Assembly (NCBI RefSeq): GCF_039839275.1
Contig: NZ_JBDOQP010000001.1
Coordinates: forward strand, 1,178,001 to 1,242,000
DNA from: Aerobium sp039839275
GTDB taxonomy: Bacteria > Pseudomonadota > Alphaproteobacteria > Rhizobiales > Rhizobiaceae
Reading direction: 5' to 3'
DNA: 64,000 nt
Translations under genes and position numbers: made by a program
Part shown: piece after piece, positions 44,210 through 54,117 of the stretch
Layout of the letters: every line of letters starts with the position of its first letter
Position numbering within the stretch: position 1 is the stretch's first letter
The notes under the pieces: generated by a model
What the model saw: the letters and a program-made list of their open reading frames with translations, nothing else
The model's database searches: none
Told to the model about the DNA's origin: nothing

Positions 44210-47198
44210 GCATTCGGGTTCCTTCTGGATCGACCATATGGTGGCTGACAATCTCGACCGGGCCGAAGCGGCTGCGCAGCGGATCGGAGACCCAGGCCCG
44301 ATTGCCGAGGCGCGATTTGCCGCCCTGGACCAGCGCCAGACCAACATATTTTCCCAGCGCAGGCGAGAAGCAGTTTGCCGTGACATGCCCGATCGAGCCA
44401 TTCGGATCGTCCGGTGTCGGTTCCGTGCCGACGATATGCGCACCATTGGACACGGCACGGCCATCGAGCGACATGATCCCAACGAGCTGCAGCCGGTCCG
44501 GCGCGACAAGCCCTTCGCGGTCCATCATCGCCGAGCCGACGAAAGGCTTCTTCTTCGACAGCATCCAGTCGAGATGCAGATCGCGTGCGGTGGTGCGGCC
44601 GTCGATCTCGGAGCCGGTGACGTGGCCCTTCTCGATGCGCAGGGTGCCGAGTGCCTCGAGCCCGTAAGGCACGATATCGTGGGCCGCGCCGGCTGCCATC
44701 AGCGCGTCCCAGACATGCTGGCCATGACCCGCGCCGCAATACACTTCATAGGCAAGCTCGCCGGAGAACGACAGTCGGCAGATCATCACCGGCAAGCCGC
44801 CGATCTCGCCGCGCACGATGCCCATGAACGGCAGCGTGGCGTTGTCCACCGCGGTCCCCTCCACGCAGGCCGCGAGCACGTCGCGTGACTTCGGTCCGGC
44901 AACCGCCGCTCCGGCCCATTGATCGGTCACCGACGTGAGATGGACGCGCAGGTCGGGCCATGCGACATCCAGCAGATATTCGAGATGCTGCATCACCTTG
45001 CCGGCATTGGCGGTGGTGGTCGTCATGAGGAACTCGTGCTCCCCCAGCCGCCACGTGGTGCCGTCGTCCATGGCAAGGCCATCTTCACGCAACATCAGGC
45101 CGTAGCGCGCCTTGCCGACGGGAAGCGTGGAAAACATGCTGGTGTAGACGCGGTCGAGAAACGCCGCCGCATCCGGCCCCTGCACGGCGATCTTGCCGAG
45201 GGTGGAGACGTCGACGATCCCGACGCCGCTGCGCACGGCCGCCGCCTCGCGGATATAGGCCTGTTCGAGCGTCTCGCCCGGCTGCGCGTAAATCTGCGGG
45301 CGGAACCACAGGCCGGCGGCCAGCATGCGCGCACCGCGCTCGACATGCCAGTCGTGCATCGGCGTCAATCGTTCGGGCCGCAGATCGCCATGCCGCTCGG
45401 CTGCAAGAGATCCGAGCGAGACCGGGGTGAATGGCGGGCGGAAACGCGTCGTGCCTGTTTCAGGAATGGACTTGCCCGCCGCCGCCGCCATGATCGCGAG
45501 ACCGGGCACGTTCGAGCCTTTGCCCTGGTCGGTTGCCATGCCCAGCGTGGTGTAGCGCTTGAGATGCTCGACCGACACGTAGCCTTCACGGTGAGCAAGA
45601 CGCACGTCTTCGGCGGTCACGTCGTGCTGGAGGTCGACGAATGCCTTGCCCGGTGCGCGGATTTCGAACACGGGCGCGGGCGTCACGTCGAGATCTGCTG
45701 ACTCGGCTTGCGGCGGTTTGCGGCGCGAGGCTTTCGCACCCGCCGCTGCAGCACCGGCAGCAGCACCCTCGATGATCGCCTCCTGCGTCGTGAAGGCCCC
45801 GGTGAATGCGCCTGCGCCGATCCAGCCTTGCATCGGCGAGGGCGGAAGAAACGCCTGGAGCCGTTCGTCCCACCGGGCGTGGCCTCCGGCCTGGCTTGCG
45901 AGATGGATCGCGGGCGACCAGCCGCCGGAAACGGCGAGGCAATCGACGTCGATCGTGCGCAACGGCCCCGAAACGTCACCGCTGCTGATCTCATACCGTC
46001 TTATGGAAATGCCCGACAGACGCTTGCCGCCGCTTGTGGAGACCACGGCGTGGCCGGGAATGTGCTCGGCGCGCATGTCCTTCACGAGCGCGAGTGCGGC
46101 AGACGATACCTCGCGCCGGACGTCGATGATCGCCGCCACGCGCTTTCCCGCCCGATGCAGTGCGGCCGCGGCCCGATAGGCACTGTCGTTGTTGGTGAAG
46201 ATCGCGATGCGTTCACCCGGCGCAACGCCATATTCGTTGACATAGCGCTCGGCGGCGCCAGCGAGCATCACGCCGGGCCGGTCGTTTCCGGGAAATACGA
46301 TCGGCCTTTCGAGCGCGCCGGTGGCGAGCACGACCTTCTGCGCGCGGATCACCCAATGCCGATGGCGCGGCTCGCCCGGCGCGCTGGACTGCTTGTGGTC
46401 CGACACGCGCTCGAGGGCGGCGAGCGTGTTAGAATCATAGTAGCCCCAGACGCCGGTGCGCGGCAGGATTTGCACTGTCTCCAGGGCGCTCAAGGCATCG
46501 ACCGATAGCCGCGCCCATTCGGAGGCAGCGATGCCGTCGATGGTCTCGCCGCTCCACAAGGCGCTGCCGCCTGGAACCGGATCCTGTTCGGCGAGGATCA
46601 CGCGCTTTCCGGCATCGGCGGCGGCCTTTGCGGCCGTCAGCCCCGCCGGACCCGATCCCACGACGAGCACGTCGCAAAACGCATTCATCTTCTCGTAGCG
46701 CTCTGGGTCCTTGCCGTGACCGGCGCGGCCAAGGCCCGCAGCGCGCCGGATGAACCATTCGCAGGCCATCCAGAATCGCGTGCCCTTCAGCGGCCCGAAG
46801 ACCGGGCCCATGAAGGTCTTGTAGTAGAAGCCGGCCGACAAGATCCCGCCGGCGAGACCGTTCAACGCGCCGACGTCGAATTCGAGCGAGGGAAAGCGGT
46901 TCTGGCTCTCGGCAACCATCCCGTCGAAGATCTCGACCTGGGTTGCGGGCAGGTTGGGTTCGCGCACATCGCCGCGCAGGATCGTGACGAGCGCCGAGGG
47001 CTCATCGACGCCAGCGGAGAAAACGCCGCGCGGGCGATGATACTTGAACGATCGCGCAACGAGCGAGACGCCGTTGGCCAGCAGTGCCGATGCGAGTGTG
47101 TCGCCCGGATGGCCCACAAGCGACTTGCCGTCGAAGCTGAAGCGGATTGTGCGAGAACGGTCGATACGACCACCGGACGTCATGCGTTGCTGCGTCAT
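44202..47198 (-). CDS. soxA: Sarcosine oxidase alpha subunit
   Basis: A 998-residue SoxA. An N-terminal ferredoxin-like Fer2 region (SLVARSFKYHRPRGVFSAG) precedes an NAD-binding domain (VLVVGSGPAGLTAAKAAADAG, residues about 175-200) and a folate-binding GcvT-type C-terminal half (FMGIVRGEIGGLPVMICRLSFSGELAYEVYC). This subunit carries NAD and transfers the methyl-derived carbon to tetrahydrofolate. The ATG at 47198 overlaps the soxD stop by one base (TGATG). The GTG at 47201 is the alternative start. Confidence 0.95.
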   Translation of the reverse strand: MTQQRMTSGGRIDRSRTIRFSFDGKSLVGHPGDTLASALLANGVSLVARSFKYHRPRGVFSAGVDEPSALVTILRGDVREPNLPATQVEIFDGMVAESQNRFPSLEFDVGALNGLAGGILSAGFYYKTFMGPVFGPLKGTRFWMACEWFIRRAAGLGRAGHGKDPERYEKMNAFCDVLVVGSGPAGLTAAKAAADAGKRVILAEQDPVPGGSALWSGETIDGIAASEWARLSVDALSALETVQILPRTGVWGYYDSNTLAALERVSDHKQSSAPGEPRHRHWVIRAQKVVLATGALERPIVFPGNDRPGVMLAGAAERYVNEYGVAPGERIAIFTNNDSAYRAAAALHRAGKRVAAIIDVRREVSSAALALVKDMRAEHIPGHAVVSTSGGKRLSGISIRRYEISSGDVSGPLRTIDVDCLAVSGGWSPAIHLASQAGGHARWDERLQAFLPPSPMQGWIGAGAFTGAFTTQEAIIEGAAAGAAAAGAKASRRKPPQAESADLDVTPAPVFEIRAPGKAFVDLQHDVTAEDVRLAHREGYVSVEHLKRYTTLGMATDQGKGSNVPGLAIMAAAAGKSIPETGTTRFRPPFTPVSLGSLAAERHGDLRPERLTPMHDWHVERGARMLAAGLWFRPQIYAQPGETLEQAYIREAAAVRSGVGIVDVSTLGKIAVQGPDAAAFLDRVYTSMFSTLPVGKARYGLMLREDGLAMDDGTTWRLGEHEFLMTTTTANAGKVMQHLEYLLDVAWPDLRVHLTSVTDQWAGAAVAGPKSRDVLAACVEGTAVDNATLPFMGIVRGEIGGLPVMICRLSFSGELAYEVYCGAGHGQHVWDALMAAGAAHDIVPYGLEALGTLRIEKGHVTGSEIDGRTTARDLHLDWMLSKKKPFVGSAMMDREGLVAPDRLQLVGIMSLDGRAVSNGAHIVGTEPTPDDPNGSIGHVTANCFSPALGKYVGLALVQGGKSRLGNRAWVSDPLRSRFGPVEIVSHHMVDPEGTRMHG

Positions 47199-47458
47199 CA
47201 CATCGCCTCCCGTGCAAAGGCAACGGAGGAGATTTCGTGAGTCAGTGTGTCGCGCGTCACGACCAGATGCGATCGGCAGCCGCCGGCATGCTGCCAGTAT
47301 TCGCGGTGGTTTCCGGCCGGATTGGCGCGGTCATACACATATGCTTCCCAGGCCGCGCTGTCGGTCGAGGCCGGATCCGGCCGTTTCCGGGTAGCGTCGC
47401 CCTGATAGGTGAACTCGGCCTGGTCGCGCGGGCCGCAATAGGGGCAGGCAATCAGCAT
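47198..47458 (-). CDS. soxD: Sarcosine oxidase delta subunit
   Basis: An 86-residue SoxD. It has the zinc-binding N-terminus IACPYCGPRDQAEFTYQGDA and the second ligand region HAGGCRSHLVVTRDT. It sits between soxB and soxA in the standard order B-D-A-G. It starts two bases after the soxB stop and ends overlapping the soxA start, so all four subunits are made from one message in stoichiometric amounts. Confidence 0.94.
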   Translation of the reverse strand: MLIACPYCGPRDQAEFTYQGDATRKRPDPASTDSAAWEAYVYDRANPAGNHREYWQHAGGCRSHLVVTRDTLTHEISSVAFAREAM

Positions 47459-47460
47459 TT

Positions 47461-48723
47461 TCAGTGCAGCCTCGGCGTCGCTCCGACGCCCTTTTCGTCA
47501 ATCAGCATGCCGCGCTTGAACCGGTCGAGCGTGAAGGCGGCGTTGAGGGAGTGCGGTTCGTCGCGGGCGATCGTCCAGGCAAAGCACCAGCCTGACGCCG
47601 GTGTCGCCTTGAAGCCGCCGTAGCACCAGCCGCTGTTGAGATACATTCCCGGCAGCGGCCCGGTGGTGATGATGGGCGAGCCATCCATCGACATGTCCAT
47701 GATGCCGCCCCACGAGCGCAACAGCCTCACGCGCGAAAAGCCGGGGAACATGGCAACGAACTCGCTGGCCACGTCCTCGACGATCGGCAGATTGCCGCGT
47801 TGCGCGTAGGAATTGTATCCGTCGATGTCGCCGCCGAACACGAGCCCGCCCTTGTCCGACTGCGAGGCATAGAGATGGCCCGCGCCGAACGTCACGACAG
47901 TGTGCAGAACCGGCTTCAGCGATTCCGAAACGAAGGCCTGCAGCACGTGGCTCTCGATCGGCAGGTCGTCGATGCCTGCGAGCTTCATCACGCGCCCGGT
48001 CGAGCCCGCGACGGCGACCGCGACCTTCTTCGCCCTGATCTCGCCACGGCTCGTGGTAACGCCGACGATCCTTTCGCCTTCGCGCAGGAAGCCGGTGACT
48101 TCGCAATTCTCGACAATGTCGACTCCGCGCCGGTCGGCGGCGCGCGCATAGCCCCAGGCGACAGCGTCGTGCCGGGCGGTGCCGGCACGGGGCTGCATTA
48201 GTCCTCCGACGATCGGGAAGCGAGCCGACGGCGAGACGTCGAGGCCGGGCACCAGCCTTGCGACGTTCTTTGCGCCGACGATCAGCTCCGCGTCGATGCC
48301 TTCATGGCGCATCGCATTGCCGCGCCGTGCGAAATCGTCGAGTTGCGAAGGCGTATGCGCTAGGTTGAGGATGCCGCGCTGGGAAAACATCACGTTGTAG
48401 TTGAGATCGTGGGAGAGATTCTCCCACAGCTTCATGGAATGCTCATAGAAGCGAGAGTTCTGCGGCAGCATGTAGTTCGAGCGCACGATCGTCGTGTTGC
48501 GGCCGATATTGCCGGAGCCGAGCCAGCCCTTCTCAAGCACCGCGACATTGCTGATCCCATGCTCGCGGGCGAGGTAGTAGGCCGTTGCAAGACCATGGCC
48601 GCCACCACCGACGACGATGACGTCGTATTCGGGCTTGGGGTCCGGCTTGCGCCATGCGGGCTTCCAGTCGCGGTTGCCGGACAATGCGTTCCGGAGGAGC
48701 GAAAAAGCGGAATATTCTGCCAT
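47461..48723 (-). CDS. soxB: Sarcosine oxidase beta subunit
   Basis: A 420-residue SoxB of the DAO flavoprotein family. The FAD-binding VIVVGGGGHGLATAYYLA lies at about residues 35-52. ARHDAVAWGYARAAD holds His185, equivalent to the histidine that binds FMN covalently in heterotetrameric sarcosine oxidases. LNSGWCYGGFKATPASGWCFAW is the C-terminal signature. It carries the sarcosine-oxidising site. ATG 48723 is used; it is the first gene of the leftward sox operon, 132 bases from the divergent MscS-type gene. Confidence 0.95.
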   Translation of the reverse strand: MAEYSAFSLLRNALSGNRDWKPAWRKPDPKPEYDVIVVGGGGHGLATAYYLAREHGISNVAVLEKGWLGSGNIGRNTTIVRSNYMLPQNSRFYEHSMKLWENLSHDLNYNVMFSQRGILNLAHTPSQLDDFARRGNAMRHEGIDAELIVGAKNVARLVPGLDVSPSARFPIVGGLMQPRAGTARHDAVAWGYARAADRRGVDIVENCEVTGFLREGERIVGVTTSRGEIRAKKVAVAVAGSTGRVMKLAGIDDLPIESHVLQAFVSESLKPVLHTVVTFGAGHLYASQSDKGGLVFGGDIDGYNSYAQRGNLPIVEDVASEFVAMFPGFSRVRLLRSWGGIMDMSMDGSPIITTGPLPGMYLNSGWCYGGFKATPASGWCFAWTIARDEPHSLNAAFTLDRFKRGMLIDEKGVGATPRLH

Positions 48724-48855
48724 GATTCCCAGCCGACTTTGCTGGTTGAGCCTATAGCCCAGCGCGCCCGCGAAACGCAAACGATCCGTCACGATCTGTC
48801 GTGGTTTCGTCGCACCACGCTCGACGCTTGCTGGAGCAGACGCGCTCGCCTAACA

Positions 48856-51354
48856 ATGACCGCCCCGGCAACCGGACCATCGCCTCGCATGAAGCTGCAA
48901 GCCATCCTGTTCCTGCGCGTCATATTGCTTGTGCTTCTTGCCATGCCGGGCGTGGCGTTTTCGCAGGCCGGGCCAGATCATTCACCGATTTCGAGCGGCT
49001 CACCAGTTGGGCCGGAAGCTGTCGCCACGCTGCGCCAGAAGGTTGCGACGCTTGATCAACGCGCGGATCAATTGGACCGTGCGTTGCAGGGCAGTGGCGA
49101 CGACGATGCCACGCTGGTCGAAATCATGACGTCGCTGGATCAGTTGAGGCACGAGGCGCGCGGGGTCGCCGCAGCATTACGGCCTCGGCTCGCATCCATC
49201 AATACGCGGCTCGACGAGATCGGGCCAGCCCGATCAGAGGGCGAACCGGCCGAGCCGATCGCGCTGGTGAGGGAACGTAACGACCTCAACAACGAGAAGG
49301 ATCAGATCAACACGCTTCTGGGCGAAGCCGAGAACCTGGCATCGCGCGTCGAAGGCATGCTCGACGATGTCGTGCGGCAGCGACGCAGCCTGTTCTCGCA
49401 GACGCTGTATGAGCGCTACGACATATCGATGGCGCTGCGTGGCGAGGTGCTGGAAGATCTCGCCGCCGAGGCGCGCAAGCTCGGTATCGCGCTTTCGTCC
49501 TGGCTGACCTTCGTGGTCACCTACAAGTGGAGGGCGGTGTTGCTTGCGACGGCGTTCTCGTTGGCGGCGGCCGGCGTCTTGCTGGTCGGCGGCCGGCGGC
49601 TGTTCGCCAATCTCGTCTTTGCCGACCCGACACGGGAGAACCCGTCCTATCTCAGCCGGCTTTCCGTTGCCTTCTGGTCGACATTGCTGCCGTCTTTCTC
49701 GCTCGCAGTCTTCCTTGCCACGACCTATTTCTCCTACAGCCACTACGGGCTCCTGCGGCAGGACATCGCCGCGATGATGCTGACGCTCTTCAACGTCATC
49801 GCCATTGTCTATTTCGTCTATTCGCTGTCGAGTTCCGTGTTCTCGCCCGACCTGCCGAACTGGCGGCTCGTCCCTATTCGCTCAGGCGCCGCGCGGGTGC
49901 TGTTCTGGCTGACGATGCTGATGGCGATCGTCAACGGCCTCGACTTCGTCGCCAGCAAGATCAACCAGGTGATGGCTTCGCCGCTGTCGCTCACCGTCGC
50001 AAAGAGTCTCTGCGCCACGATCATCGTCGGCCTGCTCGTCGCGGCGATCGGGCTCGTGAAGCCCTATACGGATGAGGACGGCAGGCCGGTTGCCTGGAAC
50101 CCGTTCCTGCGCGCAGCGCTCTACATTCTCGGTGGTGGCACGGTGGTCGTCGCATTGCTCGGCTATATCGGCCTGGCACGCTTCATCTCGCAGCAGATCG
50201 TCGTCACCGGCGCGATCCTCGTGACGATGTATCTGGGATTCCAGTCCGCCAGCGCAGTCTCCGAGATCGGCGCGTTCAAGAGAACCAAGCTCGGGCGCAT
50301 TCTCGACGAACGGTTCAGTTTCGACGATGCGAGCGAAGACCAGATGGGTCTGGTGTTCAGCATCGGCATCAACCTCATCGTGCTTTGCATCGGCATCCCG
50401 CTGATCCTGTTGCAGTGGGGATTCCAATGGGGCGACATCGAGACCTGGATCTATGACGTCGCCACCGAGATCCGAATCGGATCGATCTCGATCTCGCTGG
50501 TCGGCATTCTCGTCGGCGTTGCGATCTTCCTGCTCGGCTTTTTCGGAACCCGCGTCTTCCAGCATTGGCTGGACAGCAAGGTCATGGCCCGCGGCCGCGT
50601 CGATGCCGGCCTGCGCAACTCCATCGGTACGGCGGTCGGCTACGCCGGCATCGCGCTTGCCGTGCTCGTCGGCATTTCGGCGGCGGGCATCGACCTTTCG
50701 AACCTCGCGCTCGTTGCCGGCGCACTCTCGCTCGGCATCGGTTTCGGACTGCAGAACATCGTCAACAACTTCGTTTCAGGTCTGATTTTGCTAGCGGAGC
50801 GGCCGTTCAAGGTCGGCGACTGGATCGTGGCGAGCGGCGTCGAGGGGACGGTGAAGAAGATCAGCGTCCGCGCGACGGAGGTGGAAACCTTCCGCCGCCA
50901 GACGGTCATCGTGCCCAACTCACTGCTGATCAATGCCTCTGTCGGCAACTGGACCCACCGCAACAAGCTCGGCCGCGTCGACATTGCGGTGGGTGTCGCC
51001 TACGACAACGACCCGAGACGGGTTCAGGAGATCCTCAGCGAAATCATCGCCGCGCAACCGGATGTGCTGAAGAATCCCGCGCCATGGGTGGCTTTCACCG
51101 GCTTTGGCAATTCGTCGCTCGACTTCGAGGCACGCGCCTTCCTCGCAGACGTGACCAACCAGCTCGGTTTCCAGAACGAGGTCCGTTTCCAGATCTACGA
51201 GCGCTTCAAGCTGGAGGGGATCGAGATCCCGTTCCCGCAGCAGGATCTCAACCTCAAATATGTTCCTTCAATCACGCTGGAGCGGGAACCGTCGCCGGAG
51301 GCGGCGCACGAAGCCGAGAGCAAGCCGCGACGACGCCGGGCGCCGGAGGCCTGA
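48856..51354 (+). CDS. MscS-type mechanosensitive channel with DUF3772 domain
   Basis: An 832-residue large MscS homologue. A signal peptide (ends near GVAFSQ, about residue 36) precedes a periplasmic coiled-coil region with DUF3772 (about residues 130-210, LFSQTLYERYDISMALRGEVLEDLAAEARKL). About ten membrane helices follow, then the conserved pore-and-beta domain: SLGIGFGLQNIVNNFVSGLILLAERPFKVGDWI, VNNFVSGLILL being the pore-lining helix. It opens under membrane tension to release solutes. ATG 48856 is used; 48889 is possible. It is placed between soxBDAG and the dimethylglycine dehydrogenase-like gene. Confidence 0.9.
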   Translation: MTAPATGPSPRMKLQAILFLRVILLVLLAMPGVAFSQAGPDHSPISSGSPVGPEAVATLRQKVATLDQRADQLDRALQGSGDDDATLVEIMTSLDQLRHEARGVAAALRPRLASINTRLDEIGPARSEGEPAEPIALVRERNDLNNEKDQINTLLGEAENLASRVEGMLDDVVRQRRSLFSQTLYERYDISMALRGEVLEDLAAEARKLGIALSSWLTFVVTYKWRAVLLATAFSLAAAGVLLVGGRRLFANLVFADPTRENPSYLSRLSVAFWSTLLPSFSLAVFLATTYFSYSHYGLLRQDIAAMMLTLFNVIAIVYFVYSLSSSVFSPDLPNWRLVPIRSGAARVLFWLTMLMAIVNGLDFVASKINQVMASPLSLTVAKSLCATIIVGLLVAAIGLVKPYTDEDGRPVAWNPFLRAALYILGGGTVVVALLGYIGLARFISQQIVVTGAILVTMYLGFQSASAVSEIGAFKRTKLGRILDERFSFDDASEDQMGLVFSIGINLIVLCIGIPLILLQWGFQWGDIETWIYDVATEIRIGSISISLVGILVGVAIFLLGFFGTRVFQHWLDSKVMARGRVDAGLRNSIGTAVGYAGIALAVLVGISAAGIDLSNLALVAGALSLGIGFGLQNIVNNFVSGLILLAERPFKVGDWIVASGVEGTVKKISVRATEVETFRRQTVIVPNSLLINASVGNWTHRNKLGRVDIAVGVAYDNDPRRVQEILSEIIAAQPDVLKNPAPWVAFTGFGNSSLDFEARAFLADVTNQLGFQNEVRFQIYERFKLEGIEIPFPQQDLNLKYVPSITLEREPSPEAAHEAESKPRRRRAPEA

Positions 51355-51463
51355 TGCGTTTCAGGAAGTCGCGGCCCTTTTGGTCGATGTCGCAAACAAG
51401 CTTCGGTCCCGCCTTTGCCTCGCCCTATAGTCTGCCCGCAACATCATGTCGGAGTCGTGGGCA

Positions 51464-54025
51464 ATGGCAGAATTTCCGGACAAGGCGAAGGTCGTCATCA
51501 TTGGCCTTGGCGGCATCGTGGGCGCCTCGATCGCCCATCACCTGATCGAGCGCGGCTGGGACGACATCGTCGGCATCGACAAGTCCGGAATCCCGACAGA
51601 CATCGGCTCGACCGCGCATGCGTCCGACTTCTGCTACACCACCAGCCATGACAACCTCTCGGTATGGACGACGCAGTACTCGATCGATTTCTACGAGAAG
51701 ATGGGCCACTACGCCCGCATCGGTGGGCTGGAAGTCGCGCGCAAGGGCGACGAGACATGGATGGAGGAGATTCGGCGCAAGCTGACCTCGGCCAAGGCGT
51801 TTGGCACCCGCGCTCGCTATGTCGACGCCGCTGAAATCAAGCAGCTCTTCCCGCTGATCGAAGAAGACCAGGTCATGGGCGGAATGTTCGATCCCGATGC
51901 CGGCCTTGTCATTCCGCGCTCTCAGACCGTGGCCGGCAAACTCGTCGACCAAGGCGAAAAGACCGGCAAGCTGAGGGCCTTCGCCAACACCCCCGCTCAG
52001 TCGCTGATCGTCGAGAACGGCCACATCAAGGGCGTCGTAACGCATCGCGGGACGATCGAAGCCGAACACGTCATCGTCTGCGCCGGCCTCTGGGGGCGCC
52101 TGATTGCGGAGATGGTCGGAGAGGACCTGCCGGTGATGCCGGTCGACCATCCGCTGACGTTCTTCGGCCCCTATGACGAGTTCGCAGGGACCGGCAAGGA
52201 GATCGGCTACCCGCTTCTGCGCGACCAGGGCAATTCGGCCTACATGCGCGACACCGGCGATCCGAAGACAACCGAGGGCGGGCAGATCGAGTGGGGTTAT
52301 TACGAGACCGACGAGCCACGGCTCTGCCATCCCCGCGAACTGCTCGAGAAGAATCAGGCGCGGCTGTCGCCTTCGCAGCGCGACCTCGACATGGAACAGA
52401 TCATCGCTCCGCTCGAACGCGCGATCGAGCTGACGCCAATCCTCGGCGAACTCGGCTACAATGAAAGCCATTCCTTCAACGGCCTTCTGCAGGTGTCCGC
52501 GGCTGGCGGCCCGGCCTGCGGCGAAAGCCAGAAGGTGAGGGGGCTGTGGTATTGCGTCGCCATCTGGGTCAAGGACGGGCCGGGCTATGGCAAGCTGATC
52601 GCGGACTGGATGACCGACGGGCGCACTGGCATCGATCACGCCGGCATCGACTATGCGCGCTTCTACGCTCACCAACTCGAAGAAGGCTTCATCGAAGGGC
52701 GATGCCGCGAAGCAGCGCAGAAGATCTATTTCCCTGCGGTTCATCCACGCGAGCCCTACGCATCCGGGCGCAACGTCAAGCGCTCACCTTTCTATGAACG
52801 CGAGAAGGAGCTTGGTGGTCATTTCATGGAACTCGGCGGCTGGGAGCGCGCCCATGGCTATGCCGCCAACGATCATCTGCTGGAAAAATACGGCAATCGC
52901 ATCCCGATGCGCGAGAACGAATGGGACAATCGCCATTTCTGGCGCGTGTCCAATGCCGAACATCTGGCGATGAGCGAAGATTGCGGCATCGTCAATCTGG
53001 GCCATTTCTACATGTTCGACGTCGAAGGTCCCGACCATGTGGCGCTGATGGAGTGGCTGTGTGCCGCGAAGATCGGCGGCGACGCCAATGTCGGCAAGGG
53101 CATCTACACGCATTTCCTCGATGACGAGGGCATGGTGCGCGCCGACCTGACGGTCATTCGCATGGCGGACCGCTGCCGCGTAATCGACGGCGCCGATGCC
53201 GGCCCTCGCGATTTCCACTACGTGAGGCGAGTGGCCGAGGACAAAGGCTTCGACGTCACCGTCACCGACGTTTCGGAAAGATTCGTCACGATAGGTATCT
53301 GGGGGCCGAATGCTCGTCAGACGTTGAAGAAGGTCGTCGCCGACCCCTCCGCGCTCGACCTGGAGAATTTCGCCTTCGCCGCCATCAAGCAGATCGAGAT
53401 CGCCGGCAAGGCGGTCACTGCCTTTCGCATCTCCTATGTCGGCGAGCAGGGCTGGGAACTGCACATGCGCTACGAGGACGGGCTGGCAGTGTGGGACGCG
53501 CTGCGCGACACCGGCGTCATGGCGTTCGGCGTCGAGACCTATGCCAACTCGCGCCGGATGGAAAAGAGCCTGCGGCTCCAGAACGCGGACCTGCTGACCG
53601 ACTACAACCTGCTCGAGGCCGATCTGGCACGTCCGAAGGTCAAGGAGGCCGATTTCCGAGGCAAGCAGAAACATCTCGAATACCGGGCGCGCGAGCATCA
53701 GCCGGCAATGTTGTGCACACTCGTGATGACCGACAATGTCGATGCCAAGGGCGTTGCCCGGTATCCAGTCGGCATGATGCCGGTCCTCGACCCGGAGACT
53801 GGCGAGACGCTCGTCGATGCGCTTGGCCGGCGCTCATACACGACATCCGTTGCCTATGGTCCGACACTCGGGCGCAACATCGCGCTCGCCTATCTTCCAT
53901 GGAGCTACTGCCAGGAAGGACGCAAGTTGTCCGTGGAATATTTCGGAGACGTATTTCCGGTTGAAGTCGCCGCTGTTGGCTACAAGCCGTTGTACGATCC
54001 GGAAAGCTTGAAACCGCGCAGTTGA
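51464..54025 (+). CDS. Dimethylglycine dehydrogenase-like flavoprotein (DAO-GcvT)
   Basis: An 853-residue two-domain enzyme. The N-terminal FAD-binding DAO part has VVIIGLGGIVGASIAHHLIERGW (about residues 10-32) and STAHASDFCYT, the site where related enzymes bind FAD covalently. The C-terminal GcvT folate-binding part has FRISYVGEQGWELHM and RMEKSLRLQNADL. This fits dimethylglycine dehydrogenase, which turns dimethylglycine into sarcosine and passes the carbon to tetrahydrofolate. ATG 51464 has GGAG nine bases upstream. Sarcosine is the substrate of the sarcosine oxidase encoded next to it. Confidence 0.88.
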   Translation: MAEFPDKAKVVIIGLGGIVGASIAHHLIERGWDDIVGIDKSGIPTDIGSTAHASDFCYTTSHDNLSVWTTQYSIDFYEKMGHYARIGGLEVARKGDETWMEEIRRKLTSAKAFGTRARYVDAAEIKQLFPLIEEDQVMGGMFDPDAGLVIPRSQTVAGKLVDQGEKTGKLRAFANTPAQSLIVENGHIKGVVTHRGTIEAEHVIVCAGLWGRLIAEMVGEDLPVMPVDHPLTFFGPYDEFAGTGKEIGYPLLRDQGNSAYMRDTGDPKTTEGGQIEWGYYETDEPRLCHPRELLEKNQARLSPSQRDLDMEQIIAPLERAIELTPILGELGYNESHSFNGLLQVSAAGGPACGESQKVRGLWYCVAIWVKDGPGYGKLIADWMTDGRTGIDHAGIDYARFYAHQLEEGFIEGRCREAAQKIYFPAVHPREPYASGRNVKRSPFYEREKELGGHFMELGGWERAHGYAANDHLLEKYGNRIPMRENEWDNRHFWRVSNAEHLAMSEDCGIVNLGHFYMFDVEGPDHVALMEWLCAAKIGGDANVGKGIYTHFLDDEGMVRADLTVIRMADRCRVIDGADAGPRDFHYVRRVAEDKGFDVTVTDVSERFVTIGIWGPNARQTLKKVVADPSALDLENFAFAAIKQIEIAGKAVTAFRISYVGEQGWELHMRYEDGLAVWDALRDTGVMAFGVETYANSRRMEKSLRLQNADLLTDYNLLEADLARPKVKEADFRGKQKHLEYRAREHQPAMLCTLVMTDNVDAKGVARYPVGMMPVLDPETGETLVDALGRRSYTTSVAYGPTLGRNIALAYLPWSYCQEGRKLSVEYFGDVFPVEVAAVGYKPLYDPESLKPRS

Positions 54026-54056
54026 GCTTCAGCGCAGTCGCGGAAATGTGATGGGA

Positions 54057-54088
54057 AAGGCCCGGTATCGCCGGGCCTTCTTCTTTTC
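54057..54088 (+). terminator. Rho-independent terminator of the dimethylglycine dehydrogenase-like gene
   Basis: AAGGCCCGG (54057-54065) and CCGGGCCTT (54071-54079) form a perfect 9-bp stem with a TATCG loop, followed by CTTCTTTTC. Confidence 0.85.
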
Positions 54089-54117
54089 AACGCTTTGTCT
54101 TCACGTATCCTGCTTGC